Origin: Blastococcus sp. VKM Ac-2987
Lineage (GTDB): Bacteria > Actinomycetota > Actinomycetes > Mycobacteriales > Geodermatophilaceae
Assembly: GCF_026967805.1 (NCBI RefSeq)
Contig: NZ_JAPVBG010000002.1
Span: 510,928 to 574,927 of the forward strand
DNA: 64,000 nucleotides
Direction of reading: 5' to 3'
Positions 9,881 to 20,019 of the stretch are shown one piece after another. Below the pieces are notes generated by a model. That model did not search any database, was not told the origin of the DNA, and was given only the letters and a program-made list of their open reading frames with translations. The position numbers were made by a program, and so were the translations under genes. Positions within the stretch are counted from its first letter, which is position 1. Each line of letters opens with the position of its first letter.

Positions 9881-11188
9881 ATGATCGAGCGCTACACGCT
9901 CCCCGACATGGGCCGGGTCTGGAGCGACGCCCACAAGTACGAGCTGTGGTGCCGCGTCGAGACGCTGGTGCTCGAGGCGCACGCCGCCGCGGGCCGCGTC
10001 CCGGCCGACGTCGTCGAGCCGGTGCGCAACGCGCCCCCGCCCACCGCCGAGCGGGTCGCCGAGATCGAGGAGACGACGCAGCACGACGTCATCGCCTTCC
10101 TCACCGCCTGGGCCGACAACACCGAGCCCCGCTCGGCCGCGGCGTTCGTGCACCACGGCATGACGTCGTCGGACCTGCTGGACACCGCGCTGGCCGTGCA
10201 GCTCACCGAGGCCACCGACATCCTGCTGGCCAAGGCCGACCGGCTGGTGGCGGCGCTGCGCGACCACGGGCTGGCGCACCGGGACACGATCAAGGTCGGG
10301 CGCACCCACGGCGTGCACGCCGAGCCCGTCGTGTGGGGGCACCGGGTCGCCGACCTCGCCTTCGCCGCCGCCCGGTCGCGGGACCGGCTGCGGGCGGCCC
10401 GCGAGCGCGTCGGCGTCGTCGCGATCTCCGGCGCCGTCGGCACGTACTCGCTGATCGACCCCTCGGTCGAGGTGGCGGTCGCCGAGGCGCTGGACCTGCG
10501 GCCCGCCGACGCCTCCACGCAGGTGGTGCTGCGCGACTCGATCAGCGAGTGGGTCTGCGCGCTGTCGATCATCGCCACCGTCTGCGAGGCGATCGCGCTC
10601 GAGGTCCGGCACGGCCAGCGCACCGAGGTGCGCGAGCTGTCCGAGGCGTTCGGGTCGGGCCAGAAGGGCTCGAGCGCGATGCCGCACAAGAAGAACCCGA
10701 TCCGTTCCGAGCGCATCGCCGGGCTGGCGCGGGTGGTGCGCGCGGCGATCGTGCCGGTGATGGAGGGCATCCCGCTCTGGCACGAGCGCGACATCTCGCA
10801 CTCCTCGACCGAGCGGGTGTTCCTGCCCGACGCCGCGATCACCACCGACTACCTGCTGCACCTCACCGCCGGGCTGGTGGAGAACCTGGTGGTCGACGCC
10901 GACCGGATGCGGGCGAACCTGGAGTCCACCGGCGGGCTGATCTACACCTCGTCGGTGCTGCTGGAGCTGGTGGAGAGCGGGCAGTCGCGCGAGGACGCGT
11001 ACGCGCTGGTCCAGGCCGCCGCGATGGAGACCTGGAACAGCGGCACGCCGTTCCGGGAGACGCTGCGGGCCCGGGCGTCGTCGTCGGGCGTGACGCTGGA
11101 CGAGGCGCGGCTGGACGAGATCTGCCGACCGGAGGAGTACGTGGCGAACCTGGGCCCGCTGTTCGACCGGCTGGCCGCGCTGTCGTGA
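9881..11188 (+). CDS. purB: Adenylosuccinate lyase
   Basis: 435 residues from ATG; an in-frame GTG six codons upstream is a less likely start. The lyase acts twice in purine synthesis, on SAICAR and on adenylosuccinate. The fumarase/aspartase-superfamily signature [10 protein letters not shown] (about 264-273) carries the catalytic serine loop; [14 protein letters not shown] and [11 protein letters not shown] are the other conserved regions. It is the first gene of a compact run, purB-purC-purS-purQ-purL-SCP. The next gene, purC, starts inside its stop codon. Confidence 0.97.
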   Translation: MIERYTLPDMGRVWSDAHKYELWCRVETLVLEAHAAAGRVPADVVEPVRNAPPPTAERVAEIEETTQHDVIAFLTAWADNTEPRSAAAFVHHGMTSSDLLDTALAVQLTEATDILLAKADRLVAALRDHGLAHRDTIKVGRTHGVHAEPVVWGHRVADLAFAAARSRDRLRAARERVGVVAISGAVGTYSLIDPSVEVAVAEALDLRPADASTQVVLRDSISEWVCALSIIATVCEAIALEVRHGQRTEVRELSEAFGSGQKGSSAMPHKKNPIRSERIAGLARVVRAAIVPVMEGIPLWHERDISHSSTERVFLPDAAITTDYLLHLTAGLVENLVVDADRMRANLESTGGLIYTSSVLLELVESGQSREDAYALVQAAAMETWNSGTPFRETLRARASSSGVTLDEARLDEICRPEEYVANLGPLFDRLAALS

Positions 11189-12048
11189 GACCTGATCTCC
11201 CGCTGATCGCCCGCGGCAAGGTCCGGGAGATCTACGACGCCGGCCCCGACCGGCTGCTGCTGGTCGCCTCCGACCGGATCTCGGCCTACGACTTCGTGCT
11301 GCCGACGCCGATCCCGGACAAGGGGACGGTGCTGACCCGGCTGTCGGTGTGGTGGTTCGAGCAGCTCTCCCCGGTGCTGGCCTCGTTCGACGCCTCGCAC
11401 CACCTGGTGTCGGCCTCGGACGTGCCTGCGTCCGTGGCGGGGCGGGCGATGCTGGTCCGGCGGCTGGAGATGCTGCCGGTGGAGTGCGTGGCCCGCGGCT
11501 ACCTGTCCGGCTCGGGCACCAAGGAGTACGAGCGCACCGGGTCGATCCGCGACGTCGCCCTGCCCGCCGGCCTGGTGGAGGGCTCGCGGCTGCCGTCGCC
11601 GGTGTTCACGCCGTCCACCAAGGCCGAGGTGGGCGAGCACGACGAGGCGATCGACTTCGCCGCCGTCGTCGACGCGGTGGGCGCCGCCCGGGCCGAGGAG
11701 CTGCGCGAGCTCACGCTGGCGCTCTACCGGCGGGGTGCGGAGATCGCGGCGGACGCGGGCATCGTGCTGGCCGACACCAAGTTCGAGTTCGGGGTGGACC
11801 CGGACGGTGGGCTGGTCCTGGGCGACGAGGTGCTCACCCCGGACTCGTCCCGCTTCTGGCCGGCCGACACGTGGTCGCCGGGCGCGGTGCAGCCCTCCTA
11901 CGACAAGCAGTTCGTGCGCGACTGGCTGACCGCGTCGGGCTGGGACCGCGTCTCCGAGCCGCCCGAGCTGCCCGAGGACGTCGTCGCCGCCACCCGAGAG
12001 CGCTACGTGACCGCCTACGAACGCCTGACCGGCACCTCCTTCGTCTGA
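11185..12048 (+). CDS. purC: SAICAR synthase
   Basis: 287 residues. The GTG start overlaps the purB stop (GTGA), so the genes are translationally coupled. The enzyme condenses CAIR with aspartate using ATP. Typical motifs are [11 protein letters not shown] near the N terminus, [22 protein letters not shown] and [12 protein letters not shown] in the C-terminal half. It is slightly shorter than the usual 290-300 residues at the N terminus but contains all core motifs. Confidence 0.97.
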   Translation: MRPDLPLIARGKVREIYDAGPDRLLLVASDRISAYDFVLPTPIPDKGTVLTRLSVWWFEQLSPVLASFDASHHLVSASDVPASVAGRAMLVRRLEMLPVECVARGYLSGSGTKEYERTGSIRDVALPAGLVEGSRLPSPVFTPSTKAEVGEHDEAIDFAAVVDAVGAARAEELRELTLALYRRGAEIAADAGIVLADTKFEFGVDPDGGLVLGDEVLTPDSSRFWPADTWSPGAVQPSYDKQFVRDWLTASGWDRVSEPPELPEDVVAATRERYVTAYERLTGTSFV

Positions 12049-12085
12049 GGTGGGGCGCGGCGCCGAGCGGCGCAGCGCGGCCCGG

Positions 12086-12091
12086 TACCCT
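12086..12091 (+). promoter_or_regulatory. -10 box of leaderless purS promoter
   Basis: TACCCT lies 7 bases before the purS GTG. This would start a separate purSQL transcript inside the larger pur cluster, consistent with the 50-base gap after purC. Confidence 0.55.
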
Positions 12092-12098
12092 CGTCGGC

Positions 12099-12338
12099 GT
12101 GCCGCGGGTGATCGTCGACGTCGTCCTGAAGCCGGAGATCTCCGACCCCCAGGGTCAGGCGGTCCTCGGCGCGCTCGGCCGCCTCGGCCACGACTCCGTG
12201 CGGAGCGTCCGCCAGGGCAAGCACTTCGTGCTCGAGGTCGACGGGACGCCGGACGAGGCCGAGCTGCGGCAGATCGCCGAGACGCTCCTGGCCAACCCGG
12301 TCATCGAGGACGTCGAGCTGCACCTCCCCACCGACTGA
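12099..12338 (+). CDS. purS: Phosphoribosylformylglycinamidine synthase subunit PurS
   Basis: 79 residues, GTG start. PurS bridges PurL and PurQ in the three-part FGAM synthase of Gram-positive bacteria. The sequence opens [20 protein letters not shown] and ends [12 protein letters not shown], both characteristic. Its presence means that PurL in this operon should be the small type, and it is. It lies 10 bases before purQ. Confidence 0.96.
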   Translation: MPRVIVDVVLKPEISDPQGQAVLGALGRLGHDSVRSVRQGKHFVLEVDGTPDEAELRQIAETLLANPVIEDVELHLPTD

Positions 12339-12348
12339 GAGAGCGATC

Positions 12349-13020
12349 GTGCGCATCGGTGTCATCACCTTCCCGGGCTCCCTGGACGACGTCGACGCCG
12401 CGCGGGCGGTGCGCCTGGCCGGCGGTGAGCCGGTCGCCCTCTGGCACGCCGACCACGACCTCAAGGACGTCGACGCCGTCGTCCTCCCGGGCGGCTTCTC
12501 CTACGGCGACTACCTCCGGGCCGGGGCCATCGCGGCCCGCGCGCCGCTGATGCAGGACGTCGTCGACCGGGCGAAGCGCGGCATGCCCGTGCTCGGCATC
12601 TGCAACGGCTTCCAGGTCCTGTGCGAGGCGGGCCTGCTGCCCGGCGCGCTCACCCGCAACAGCCACCTGCACTTCCGCAACCGCGACCAGGTGCTGGTCG
12701 TGGAGCGCGCCGACACCTCCTGGACCGCCGACTACGCGACCGGCCAGCGCATCGTCATCCCGGTCAAGAACGGCGAGGGCCGCTACGTCGCCGCCGACCC
12801 GGACCTCGACCGCATCGAGGGCGAGGGGCGCGTCGTCGTCCGCTACGCCGGGGGCAACCCGAACGGCAGCTCTCGCGACATCGCCGGCGTCACCAGCGAG
12901 GACGGCCGGGTCGTCGGGCTCATGCCGCACCCCGAGCACGCCGTCGAGGACCTCACCGGGCCCGGCACCGACGGGCTCGGCTTCTTCACCAGCATCCTGA
13001 AGGCGGTTGTCGGCGCGTGA
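12349..13020 (+). CDS. purQ: FGAM synthase glutaminase subunit PurQ
   Basis: 223 residues. The GTG start has GAGAGAG upstream (about 12338-12344). This class I glutamine amidotransferase feeds ammonia to PurL. The nucleophile is Cys85 in GICNGFQ, and the rest of the triad is His194 and Glu196 in MPHPEH. The oxyanion region [14 protein letters not shown] is intact. The stop codon overlaps the purL GTG. Confidence 0.97.
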   Translation: MRIGVITFPGSLDDVDAARAVRLAGGEPVALWHADHDLKDVDAVVLPGGFSYGDYLRAGAIAARAPLMQDVVDRAKRGMPVLGICNGFQVLCEAGLLPGALTRNSHLHFRNRDQVLVVERADTSWTADYATGQRIVIPVKNGEGRYVAADPDLDRIEGEGRVVVRYAGGNPNGSSRDIAGVTSEDGRVVGLMPHPEHAVEDLTGPGTDGLGFFTSILKAVVGA

Positions 13021-15464
13021 CGACGGACGAGCGAGCATCGCAGGGAGCGCCAGCGACCGTGGAGCGGAACGAGTCCGGAGTCGCGCCGGGCAATGGCGTG
13101 AGCGAGGACGGAACGGCGGGACGGGCCAGCGCCACCGCAGGGCTCTCCGAGCTCGACACCGGCCCGGGGCGGCTCGCCGGCCGGCTGGACACCGTCGAGC
13201 TCGCGGCGGGCACGCCCGACGACGAGCAGCCCTACGCAGAGCTTGGCCTGAAGGCCGACGAGTACGCCCGGATCAAGGAGATCCTGGGCCGCCGGCCCAC
13301 CACCGCCGAGCTGGCGATGTACTCGGTCATGTGGAGCGAGCACTGCTCCTACAAGAGCTCCAAGGTGCACCTGCGGCAGTTCGGCGACCTGCCGCCCAGC
13401 GACGCGCTGCTGGTCGGGATCGGCGAGAACGCGGGCGTCGTCGACGTCGGTGACGGCTACGCGGTCACCTTCAAGGTCGAGTCGCACAACCACCCGAGCT
13501 ACGTCGAGCCGTACCAGGGCGCGGCCACCGGCGTCGGCGGGATCGTCCGCGACATCCTGACCATGGGCGCCCGCCCGATCGCCGTCATGGACAGCCTGCG
13601 CTTCGGCCGGGCGGACGCTCCCGACACCGCCCGCGTGCTGCCGGGCGTGGTCGCCGGGGTCGGCGGCTACGGCAACTGCCTGGGCCTGCCCAACATCGGC
13701 GGCGAGCTGCTCTTCGACGAGTGCTACGCCGGGAACCCCCTGGTCAACGCGCTGTGCGTCGGCGTCATGAAGCACGAGGACGTCCGGCTGGCCAAGGCCG
13801 AGGGCGCCGGCAACAAGGTCATCCTCTTCGGCGCCCGCACCGGCGGCGACGGCATCGGCGGGGTCTCGGTCCTGGCGTCCGAGACCTTCGACGCCGAGGG
13901 CCCGGCCAAGCGGCCGAGCGTGCAGGTCGGCGACCCGTTCACCGAGAAGCTGCTCATCGAGGCGTGCCTGGAGATCTTCGCCGCCGACCTGGTCACCGGC
14001 ATCCAGGACCTCGGCGGCGCCGGGCTCTCCTGCGCCACGAGCGAGCTGGCCAGCGCCGGGACCGGTGGCATGCACGTCGACCTGGACACCGTGCCGCTGC
14101 GCGACAGCACGCTCACCCCCGCCGAGATCCTGATGAGCGAGTCGCAGGAGCGGATGTGCGCGATCGTCGAGCCCGGCAAGGTCGACGCCTTCCTCGCCGT
14201 CTGCCGCAAGTGGGACGTGCTGGCCACCGTCATCGGTGAGGTGACCGACGGCGACCGGCTCACCGTCGACTGGCACGGCGAGCGGATCGTCGACGTGCCG
14301 CCGCGGACCGTCGCGCACGAGGGCCCGGTCTACGAGCGCCCCATGGCCCGGCCGCGCGACCTCGACGCCCTGCAGGCCGACGACCCCGCCCGGCTCGCGC
14401 GGCCGCAGAGCGGCGCCGAGCTGCAGGCCCACTGGCTCGCCGTCGTCAGCAGCCCGGACGGCGCGGACAAGACGTGGGTCACCGAGCAGTACGACCGGTA
14501 CGTGCGCGGCAACACGGTGCTGGCGCAGCCCGACGACGCCGGCGTGGTGCGCATCGACGAGGAGAGCTCCCGCGGCATCGCGCTCTCCCTGGACGGCAAC
14601 GCCCGCTACGCGCGGCTGGACCCCTACACCGGGGCCCAGCTGAACCTGGCCGAGGCCTACCGCAACGTCGCCGTCTCCGGTGCCAGGCCGCTCGCCGTCA
14701 CCAACTGCCTGAACTTCGGCTCCCCGGAGGAGCCCGAGGTCATGTGGCAGTTCGCCGAGTCCGTCCGCGGCCTGGCCGACGCCTGCCGCGAGCTGGGCCT
14801 GCCGGTCACCGGCGGCAACGTCAGCCTCTACAACCAGACCGGCGACGTCCCGATCAACCCGACCCCGGTCATCGGCGTCCTGGGCGTGCACGAGGACGTG
14901 CGCACCCGGGTGCCCACCGGCTGGCGGACGCCGGGGGAGACGGTGCTGCTGGTCGGCACCACGCGGCCGGAGTTCGGCGGCTCGGCCTGGGCGGGCGTGG
15001 TGCACGGCCACCTGGGCGGCATGCCGCCGGCCGTCGACCTGGCCGCGGAACGCGCGCTGGGCGACCTGCTGGGCGCCCTCGGCCGGGAGGGGCTGATCAG
15101 CTCCGCGCACGACCTGGCCGACGGCGGGCTGGCCCAGGCGCTGGCCGAGTCGGCGCTGCGCCACGGCGTCGGCGCCCGGCTGGCGCTCGGCGACGACGCG
15201 TTCACCGCGCTGTTCAGCGAGTCCACCGCCCGCGCGGTCATCACGACGTCGGACCCCGGCGGCGTGAAGACGACGGCCCGGTGGGCCGGCGTGCACGTGA
15301 CGGAACTCGGGACGACCGGCGGGGACGCGCTGACCGTCGACGGCGTGCTGGAGCTGCCGCTCGCCGAGCTGCGGTCCGCCTGGAGCGCCACCCTGCCGGC
15401 GCTGTTCGGCCGCCCCGAGGACGCGGTCGGCACCGTCCCGGCGGGCACCGTCCCCACCTCCTGA
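13017..15464 (+). CDS. purL: FGAM synthase large subunit PurL
   Basis: 815 residues if the GTG overlapping the purQ stop (GTGA) is used. This is the ATP-dependent synthetase subunit of the PurSQL complex. Core motifs include [44 protein letters not shown] and a second half with [12 protein letters not shown]. The first 55 or so residues are odd: they lack the usual PurL start and are encoded largely by a copy of dispersed repeat R1 (13020-13086). A GTG at 13098 would give a 788-residue protein closer to the family norm. The overlap favours 13017; conservation favours 13098. Confidence 0.96.
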   Translation: MTTDERASQGAPATVERNESGVAPGNGVSEDGTAGRASATAGLSELDTGPGRLAGRLDTVELAAGTPDDEQPYAELGLKADEYARIKEILGRRPTTAELAMYSVMWSEHCSYKSSKVHLRQFGDLPPSDALLVGIGENAGVVDVGDGYAVTFKVESHNHPSYVEPYQGAATGVGGIVRDILTMGARPIAVMDSLRFGRADAPDTARVLPGVVAGVGGYGNCLGLPNIGGELLFDECYAGNPLVNALCVGVMKHEDVRLAKAEGAGNKVILFGARTGGDGIGGVSVLASETFDAEGPAKRPSVQVGDPFTEKLLIEACLEIFAADLVTGIQDLGGAGLSCATSELASAGTGGMHVDLDTVPLRDSTLTPAEILMSESQERMCAIVEPGKVDAFLAVCRKWDVLATVIGEVTDGDRLTVDWHGERIVDVPPRTVAHEGPVYERPMARPRDLDALQADDPARLARPQSGAELQAHWLAVVSSPDGADKTWVTEQYDRYVRGNTVLAQPDDAGVVRIDEESSRGIALSLDGNARYARLDPYTGAQLNLAEAYRNVAVSGARPLAVTNCLNFGSPEEPEVMWQFAESVRGLADACRELGLPVTGGNVSLYNQTGDVPINPTPVIGVLGVHEDVRTRVPTGWRTPGETVLLVGTTRPEFGGSAWAGVVHGHLGGMPPAVDLAAERALGDLLGALGREGLISSAHDLADGGLAQALAESALRHGVGARLALGDDAFTALFSESTARAVITTSDPGGVKTTARWAGVHVTELGTTGGDALTVDGVLELPLAELRSAWSATLPALFGRPEDAVGTVPAGTVPTS
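13020..13086. repeat. Dispersed repeat R1, copy 1 (purQ/purL junction)
   Basis: A stretch matching ACGACGrACCGAGCGAGCATCGC-like sequence, then GCGACCG, GGAGCGGAACGAG and CGGAGTCG. The same elements in the same order recur at 21570-21658 before purM, where a hairpin-containing insert separates the two halves. Here the repeat is translated as the PurL N terminus. Confidence 0.7.
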
Positions 15465-15886
15465 TGCCGTCGGCCGCCCCCATCCCGGCCGAGGAGCTGC
15501 GCGCCGCCGTCGACCCGGTGCGCGCGTGGCTGGCCGGCGAGGCCGAGCAGCCGCCCCGGGCGGTGCTCGGCGCGGCGGTGAAGACGACGGCGCGCTGGCT
15601 CGCCCAGCAGGTGCCGGGGCGCTCGGTGGAGCTGCGGGTTCCCCCGCACGTCGCCGTCCAGTGCATCGAGGGGCCGCGGCACACCCGCGGCACCCCGCCC
15701 AACGTCGTCGAGACCGACGCGGCCACCTGGCTGCGGCTGGCCACCGGCGAGATCGGCTGGGACGAGGCCGTCGCCGGGGGCAGGGTGAGCGCCAGCGGCA
15801 ACCGCGCGGACCTGAGCCAGTTGCTCCCGCTCTCCCCTCTGTCACCCTCCGGGCGACACCGCGGCCAGGAGCCGTCCCCCAGCTGA
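15464..15886 (+). CDS. SCP-2-like sterol carrier family protein
   Basis: 140 residues. The ATG overlaps the purL stop (TGATG). It is the small sterol-carrier-fold protein found after purL in many actinobacteria; its role is unknown. Characteristic parts are [18 protein letters not shown] (here [18 protein letters not shown]), [14 protein letters not shown] and [39 protein letters not shown]. The last 17 residues ([17 protein letters not shown]) look foreign: they are encoded by repeat R2, and the family normally ends near LLPL. The repeat seems to have replaced the native stop codon. Confidence 0.85.
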   Translation: MPSAAPIPAEELRAAVDPVRAWLAGEAEQPPRAVLGAAVKTTARWLAQQVPGRSVELRVPPHVAVQCIEGPRHTRGTPPNVVETDAATWLRLATGEIGWDEAVAGGRVSASGNRADLSQLLPLSPLSPSGRHRGQEPSPS

Positions 15887-15894
15887 GCTGAGCC
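15845..15894. repeat. Dispersed repeat R2, copy 2 (3' end of SCP gene)
   Basis: Matches 4626-4676 with scattered differences (CCCTCCGGGC, CACCGCGGCCAGG, GCCGT, CCCC, GCTGAGCCG). It encodes the last residues of the SCP-like protein and continues past its stop codon. Confidence 0.65.
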
Positions 15895-16015
15895 GCTTCG
15901 TCGCACCTGCGCGGAACCCTCCGGGCCCCACTCGGCGCGACACCGCCAGCCCGGACAGCACCGCGCCCCCGCCCGCGGGATGCGGACGGGGGCGCAGTGG
16001 CCGTGCTCGGGTGGG

Positions 16016-16165
16016 TCAGCCGCCGAAGAGCGCGCTGGCCGCCTTGATCGTGTTGTACAGGCCGTACGCCAGCGGGATGCCCACCAGCGCCCAGGCGAAG
16101 GCGATGAGGCCGGTGGGGGTGTGCGTGGTCGGCTGGTCGCCGGCCGTGGACGCGGGGTGGCTCAT
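16016..16165 (-). CDS. MFS transporter small subunit
   Basis: 49 residues: MSHPASTAGDQPTTHTPTG, then one hydrophobic helix (about 20-44, LIAFAWALVGIPLAYGLYN) and a short tail ending LFGG. Its ATG overlaps the stop of the upstream MFS gene (ATGA), so it is translationally coupled. Micro-proteins of this kind follow oxalate/formate-type MFS carriers in other bacteria and are annotated as their small subunit. It probably packs against the carrier as an extra helix; no direct function is known. Confidence 0.75.
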   Translation of the reverse strand: MSHPASTAGDQPTTHTPTGLIAFAWALVGIPLAYGLYNTIKAASALFGG

Positions 16166-17580
16166 CGGACGGTGCTCCGTTCGGGCTCGGCGGCGGTGGT
16201 GGGGACGTCGGTCTGCGTGGGCTCGAAGTACTTCTCCGACACCGGCTTGATCAGCAGGTTGGCGACGAAGCCGACGGCCAGCAGGCCGACCATGATGAAC
16301 AGCGCCGGCCGGTAGTCGCCCGCGACGAGCTCACCGGGGGTGCCCCGGGCGTCGAGGACGCCGTTGACGATCAGCGGACCGGCGATGCCGGCGGCCGCCC
16401 ACGCGGTCAGCAGCCGGCCGTGGATGGCGCCGACCTGGTAGGTGCCGAAGAGGTCGCGCAGGTACGCCGGGACCGTGGCGAAGCCACCGCCGTAGAAGCT
16501 GATGATGATGGCGGCGGTGACCACGAAGATCCAGGTCGCCGTGCTGCCGAGGGTCGCCAGGATGACGTACAGGATGATGCCGACGCCGAGGTAGACCATG
16601 TAGATCGGCTTGCGGCCGATGTAGTCCGAGGTCGAGGACCACACGAACCGGCCCGCCATGTTGAACAGCGAGAGCAGGCCGACGAAGCCGGCGGCCGTGG
16701 CGGCGAGGACCGTGGAGGTCGCACCGGTGCGGAAGAAGTCCTGGATCATCGGCGCGGCCTGCTCGAGGATGCCGATGCCGGCGGTCACGTTGCAGAACAG
16801 GACGGTCCACAGCAGCCAGAACTGCGGCGTCTTGATGGCGTTGTTGGCCGAGACGTTCTCGGTGGTGACCAGGGACTTCTGCTTGACGGTCGACGGGTCG
16901 AAGCCGTCGGGCCGCCAGTTGGCCGCAGGCACCCGGATGATGAACGCGCCGAACATCATGAAGACCAGGTAGATCAGGCCGAGGGTGAGGAACAGACCCG
17001 CGACGGCGTTGCCGCTGGGCACCGTGCCGGCGACGGCCGGGTCGTAGTTCGGGTCGTACCAGTTCATCAGCTGGCGGGACAGCGGCGAGGCGATGAGCGC
17101 GCCACCGCCGAAGCCCATGATCGCCATGCCGGTGGCCAGGCCCGGGCGGTCGGGGAACCACTTGATCAGCGTGGAGACCGGCGAGATGTAGCCGATGCCC
17201 AGGCCGATGCCGCCGAGGAAGCCGTAGCCGAGGTAGAGCAGCCAGAGCTGCTCGGTGTAGATGCCGAGCGAGCCGACGAGGAAGCCGGACACCCAGAAGA
17301 CGGCGGAGGTGAACATCGCGGCGCGGGGGCCGTTCTTGTCCACCCAGGTGCCGAAGACGGCGGCCGACAGGCCGAGCATCACGATGGCGATCGAGAAGAT
17401 GATCCCGATCTGGGTGAGGCCCGTGTCGAAGTGCTCGACGAGCGCCACCTTGTAGACACTGGTGGCGTACGCCTGGCCGATGCACAGGTGCACGGCGAGC
17501 GCGGCGGGTGGGATCAGCCACCGGTTGAAGCCTGGCCTGGCGACGATGCGCTCGCGGGCCAGGAAGCTGGGTACTGCCAC
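16162..17580 (-). CDS. MFS transporter, oxalate/formate antiporter-like
   Basis: 472 residues with 12 predicted hydrophobic segments. The GTG start has GGAGG about 10 bases upstream. The OxlT/YhjX-type family is indicated by GIGLGIGYISPVSTLIKWFPDRPGLATGMA in the fifth-sixth helix region, GRFVWSSTSDYIGRKP after the central loop, and SFYGGGFATVPAYLRDLFG. The family exchanges small organic acids such as oxalate and formate or pyruvate. A formate or short-acid role would fit the adjacent formaldehyde-detoxification genes, but that is inference. It is divergent from mscR. Confidence 0.88.
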   Translation of the reverse strand: MAVPSFLARERIVARPGFNRWLIPPAALAVHLCIGQAYATSVYKVALVEHFDTGLTQIGIIFSIAIVMLGLSAAVFGTWVDKNGPRAAMFTSAVFWVSGFLVGSLGIYTEQLWLLYLGYGFLGGIGLGIGYISPVSTLIKWFPDRPGLATGMAIMGFGGGALIASPLSRQLMNWYDPNYDPAVAGTVPSGNAVAGLFLTLGLIYLVFMMFGAFIIRVPAANWRPDGFDPSTVKQKSLVTTENVSANNAIKTPQFWLLWTVLFCNVTAGIGILEQAAPMIQDFFRTGATSTVLAATAAGFVGLLSLFNMAGRFVWSSTSDYIGRKPIYMVYLGVGIILYVILATLGSTATWIFVVTAAIIISFYGGGFATVPAYLRDLFGTYQVGAIHGRLLTAWAAAGIAGPLIVNGVLDARGTPGELVAGDYRPALFIMVGLLAVGFVANLLIKPVSEKYFEPTQTDVPTTAAEPERSTVR

Positions 17581-17774
17581 GAGGACAACCTCCGGGGACG
17601 GGACCGGTGCGGCCGGACGGACACGACCGGGACGCGCCCTGTGATATGGGTCGCTATCGGGTGGCACCGTACTTCGTCGTCCGTAAACTTGCGCGCTCAA
17701 CATGCAACCCGTGACCCGCGCGTGACCGCGTCCCGCAGGACGGAAGCGGGCTGGGTCGGTCGCGGTGCGCCCTC

Positions 17775-17780
17775 TAGGCT
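17775..17780 (+). promoter_or_regulatory. -10 box of leaderless mscR promoter
   Basis: TAGGCT lies 6 bases before the mscR ATG, with no ribosome-binding site between. Confidence 0.55.
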
Positions 17781-17786
17781 GCCGGT

Positions 17787-18872
17787 ATGGCGTACGAGGT
17801 GCGGGGCGTCGTGGCCCGCGGCAAGGGACAGCCCGTCACGGTCGAGACCATCGTGGTCCCCGATCCGGGCCCGGGTGAGGCGGTCGTGGACGTGCAGGCC
17901 TGCGGGGTCTGCCACACCGACCTGCACTACCGCGAGGGCGGGATCAACGACGACTTCCCGTTCCTGCTCGGCCACGAGGCGGCCGGCGTGGTGGCGGCGA
18001 TCGGCGACGGCGTCACGAACGTCGCCGTCGGCGACTACGTGGTGCTGAACTGGCGCGCGGTGTGCGGTGAGTGCCGCGCCTGCCGCAAGGGCCAGCTGCA
18101 GTACTGCTTCAACACGCACAACGCCGCGCAGAAGATGACGCTGGCCGACGGCACGGAGCTGTCCCCGGCGCTGGGCATCGGCGCCTTCGCCGAGAAGACC
18201 CTGGTCCACTCCGGCCAGTGCACGAAGGTCGACCCGGCCGCACCCCCGACAGCGGCCGGCCTGCTCGGCTGCGGCGTGATGGCCGGTGTCGGCGCGGCGA
18301 TCAACACCGGCGCGGTGCAGCGCGGGGAGACGGTCGCGGTCTTCGGCTGCGGCGGCGTCGGTGACGCCGCCATCGCCGGCGCGAAGCTGGCCGGGGCCAG
18401 CACGATCATCGCCGTCGACATCTCCGACCAGAAGCTCGAGTGGGCTCGGCGGTTCGGCGCCACCCACACCGTCAACTCCGCCGGCACCGACCCGGTCGAG
18501 GCCATCAAGGCGCTCACCAGTGGCTTCGGCGTCGACGTCGCCATCGACGCCGTCGGTCACCCGAAGGTGTTCGAGCAGGCCTTCTACGCCCGTGACCTCG
18601 CCGGCCGGGTCGTGATGGTCGGCGTGCCGACGCCGGGCATGGAGATCACGCTGCCGGCCATCGAGATCTTCGGCCGCGGCGGCGCCGTCAAGTCCTCCTG
18701 GTACGGCGACTGCCTGCCCAGCCGCGACTTCCCGATGCTGGTCGACCTGTACCTGCAGGGCCGCTTCGACCTCGACGCCTTCGTCTCCGAGACGATCGGC
18801 CTGGACGACGTCGAGCAGGCCTTCGAGAAGATGCACAAGGGCGAGGTCCTGCGCTCCGTGGTGGTGTTCTGA
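17787..18872 (+). CDS. mscR: S-(hydroxymethyl)mycothiol dehydrogenase
   Basis: 361 residues. This zinc-dependent medium-chain dehydrogenase oxidises the adduct of formaldehyde and mycothiol to formylmycothiol with NAD. It shows catalytic-zinc ligands Cys42 and His63-Glu64, structural-zinc Cys93, Cys96, Cys99 and Cys107, and the Rossmann motif [30 protein letters not shown] and [16 protein letters not shown] are characteristic of the mycothiol-dependent branch. The stop overlaps the next ATG. The gene confirms a mycothiol-using actinobacterium. Confidence 0.92.
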   Translation: MAYEVRGVVARGKGQPVTVETIVVPDPGPGEAVVDVQACGVCHTDLHYREGGINDDFPFLLGHEAAGVVAAIGDGVTNVAVGDYVVLNWRAVCGECRACRKGQLQYCFNTHNAAQKMTLADGTELSPALGIGAFAEKTLVHSGQCTKVDPAAPPTAAGLLGCGVMAGVGAAINTGAVQRGETVAVFGCGGVGDAAIAGAKLAGASTIIAVDISDQKLEWARRFGATHTVNSAGTDPVEAIKALTSGFGVDVAIDAVGHPKVFEQAFYARDLAGRVVMVGVPTPGMEITLPAIEIFGRGGAVKSSWYGDCLPSRDFPMLVDLYLQGRFDLDAFVSETIGLDDVEQAFEKMHKGEVLRSVVVF

Positions 18873-19480
18873 TGGCCGCCCGCATCGACAAGGTCGTCGT
18901 CCCCGGCGTCTTTTCCCTGGACGGGCAGGACTTCGACGTCGAGAACAACGTCTGGCTGGTCGGGGACGACGACGAGGTGCTGGTCATCGACGCCCCGCAC
19001 GACGCCGCCCCGATCATCGCGGCGATCGGCGGCCGGACGGTCACCGCGATCGTGCTGACCCACGGGCACAACGACCACATCACCGCCGCGCCCGCGCTGC
19101 GCGAGGCCACCGGCGCCCCGATCTGGTTCAACAGCGCCGACCGGATGCTCTGGGACATGACGCACCCGGACGCCGCACCCGACGAGGAGCTGGGGGCCGG
19201 CACCCGGTTCGACGTCGCCGGCACCCGGCTGGTCGCGTTGCACACGCCGGGTCACTCGCCGGGCAGCACCTGCCTGCACGCCGCGGACCTGCGCACGGTG
19301 TTCACCGGCGACACGCTGTTCTGCGGCGGGCCCGGGGCGACCGGGCGGTCGTTCAGCGACCACCCGACGATCGTCAACTCGATCCGCGCCCAGCTGCTCA
19401 GCCTGCACGGTGACACCGTCGTGCGGACCGGGCACGGCGACGACACGACGATCGCCGCGGAGCTGTCGAACGTCCGCTGA
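18872..19480 (+). CDS. Metallo-beta-lactamase-fold hydrolase paired with mscR
   Basis: 202 residues; the ATG overlaps the mscR stop (TGATG). The metal-binding set is present: THGHNDH (His64, His66, Asp68, His69), His128 in TPGHSPGS, Asp147 in FTGDTLF and a C-terminal GHGDDT. It is the glyoxalase-II-like type. The same pair is found in mycobacteria. A thioester hydrolase acting on formylmycothiol is a reasonable guess because the dehydrogenase makes that thioester, but this is inferred from linkage. Confidence 0.88.
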   Translation: MAARIDKVVVPGVFSLDGQDFDVENNVWLVGDDDEVLVIDAPHDAAPIIAAIGGRTVTAIVLTHGHNDHITAAPALREATGAPIWFNSADRMLWDMTHPDAAPDEELGAGTRFDVAGTRLVALHTPGHSPGSTCLHAADLRTVFTGDTLFCGGPGATGRSFSDHPTIVNSIRAQLLSLHGDTVVRTGHGDDTTIAAELSNVR

Positions 19481-19516
19481 GGCGGTGACCTGACCGGGCC
19501 CGGTCCGGTCACCGCC
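19481..19516. terminator. Nested palindrome between convergent genes
   Basis: GGCGGTGACC (19481-19490) pairs with GGTCACCGCC (19507-19516), and the inner GACCGGGCCCGGTC is itself a perfect palindrome. The whole 36 bases are almost self-complementary. The right arm includes the stop codon of the reverse-strand gene. Confidence 0.75.
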
Positions 19517-19817
19517 CCGGCGGGTCCTCCTGCTGCCCGGGCCGGTCCTGCGGTTCCGCGCCGGTGCGCTCGAGCCGCTGGCGGATCGCCGCGACGTTGA
19601 GCGCGAGGTCCTCCAGCGCTTCGACGGCGCGCGTCGCGAGGGCGAACGTCAGGTTCTCCCGCTGCTCCTCGGGGCTCGGCTCCGGACGGCGCCGCGCGGC
19701 CTCGCGCGTCACGTCCGCCCATGGCTGGTCGTCGCGGCGCGGCTCGTCGAAGAGCTGGCGCAGCATCTTCTGCGCCATGTCGAGGAAGTCGCGCGGATCG
19801 GGTCCGTTGCTTGCCAT
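19509..19817 (-). CDS. Conserved hypothetical protein beside purF
   Basis: 102 residues, ATG start with AGGAGA upstream. No domain is recognised. It is soluble and helical, with an amphipathic middle (ENLTFALATRAVEALEDLALNVAAIRQRLERTG) that could form a short coiled coil, and charged, Pro/Gln-rich ends. It is divergent from purF. Function unknown. Confidence 0.7.
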   Translation of the reverse strand: MASNGPDPRDFLDMAQKMLRQLFDEPRRDDQPWADVTREAARRRPEPSPEEQRENLTFALATRAVEALEDLALNVAAIRQRLERTGAEPQDRPGQQEDPPGR

Positions 19818-20007
19818 CCCAGGTCTCCTGTCGCTCGTCGCGAGCACGTCGTCCGGCGCGGGGTGGCCGGTCGGTGAGCGGCTCAGACGTCAACGCACCG
19901 CTGCCTACCCGGGTTCCGCGCCCCGGACACGGCGCGCGATCCGGTGGGCCACGCGGGACGGTGACACGGCACACCACCTGCGCTCGGGGTGGAGCCGCCG
20001 GCGCCGG

Positions 20008-20013
20008 TACGCT
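20008..20013 (+). promoter_or_regulatory. -10 box of leaderless purF promoter
   Basis: TACGCT lies 6 bases before the purF GTG. Confidence 0.55.
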
Positions 20014-20019
20014 CGACCC

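Noticed and set aside
12843-15845. A 1000-codon reverse-strand frame across purL
   Set aside because: It is antisense to a clear PurL and has shadow-type composition.
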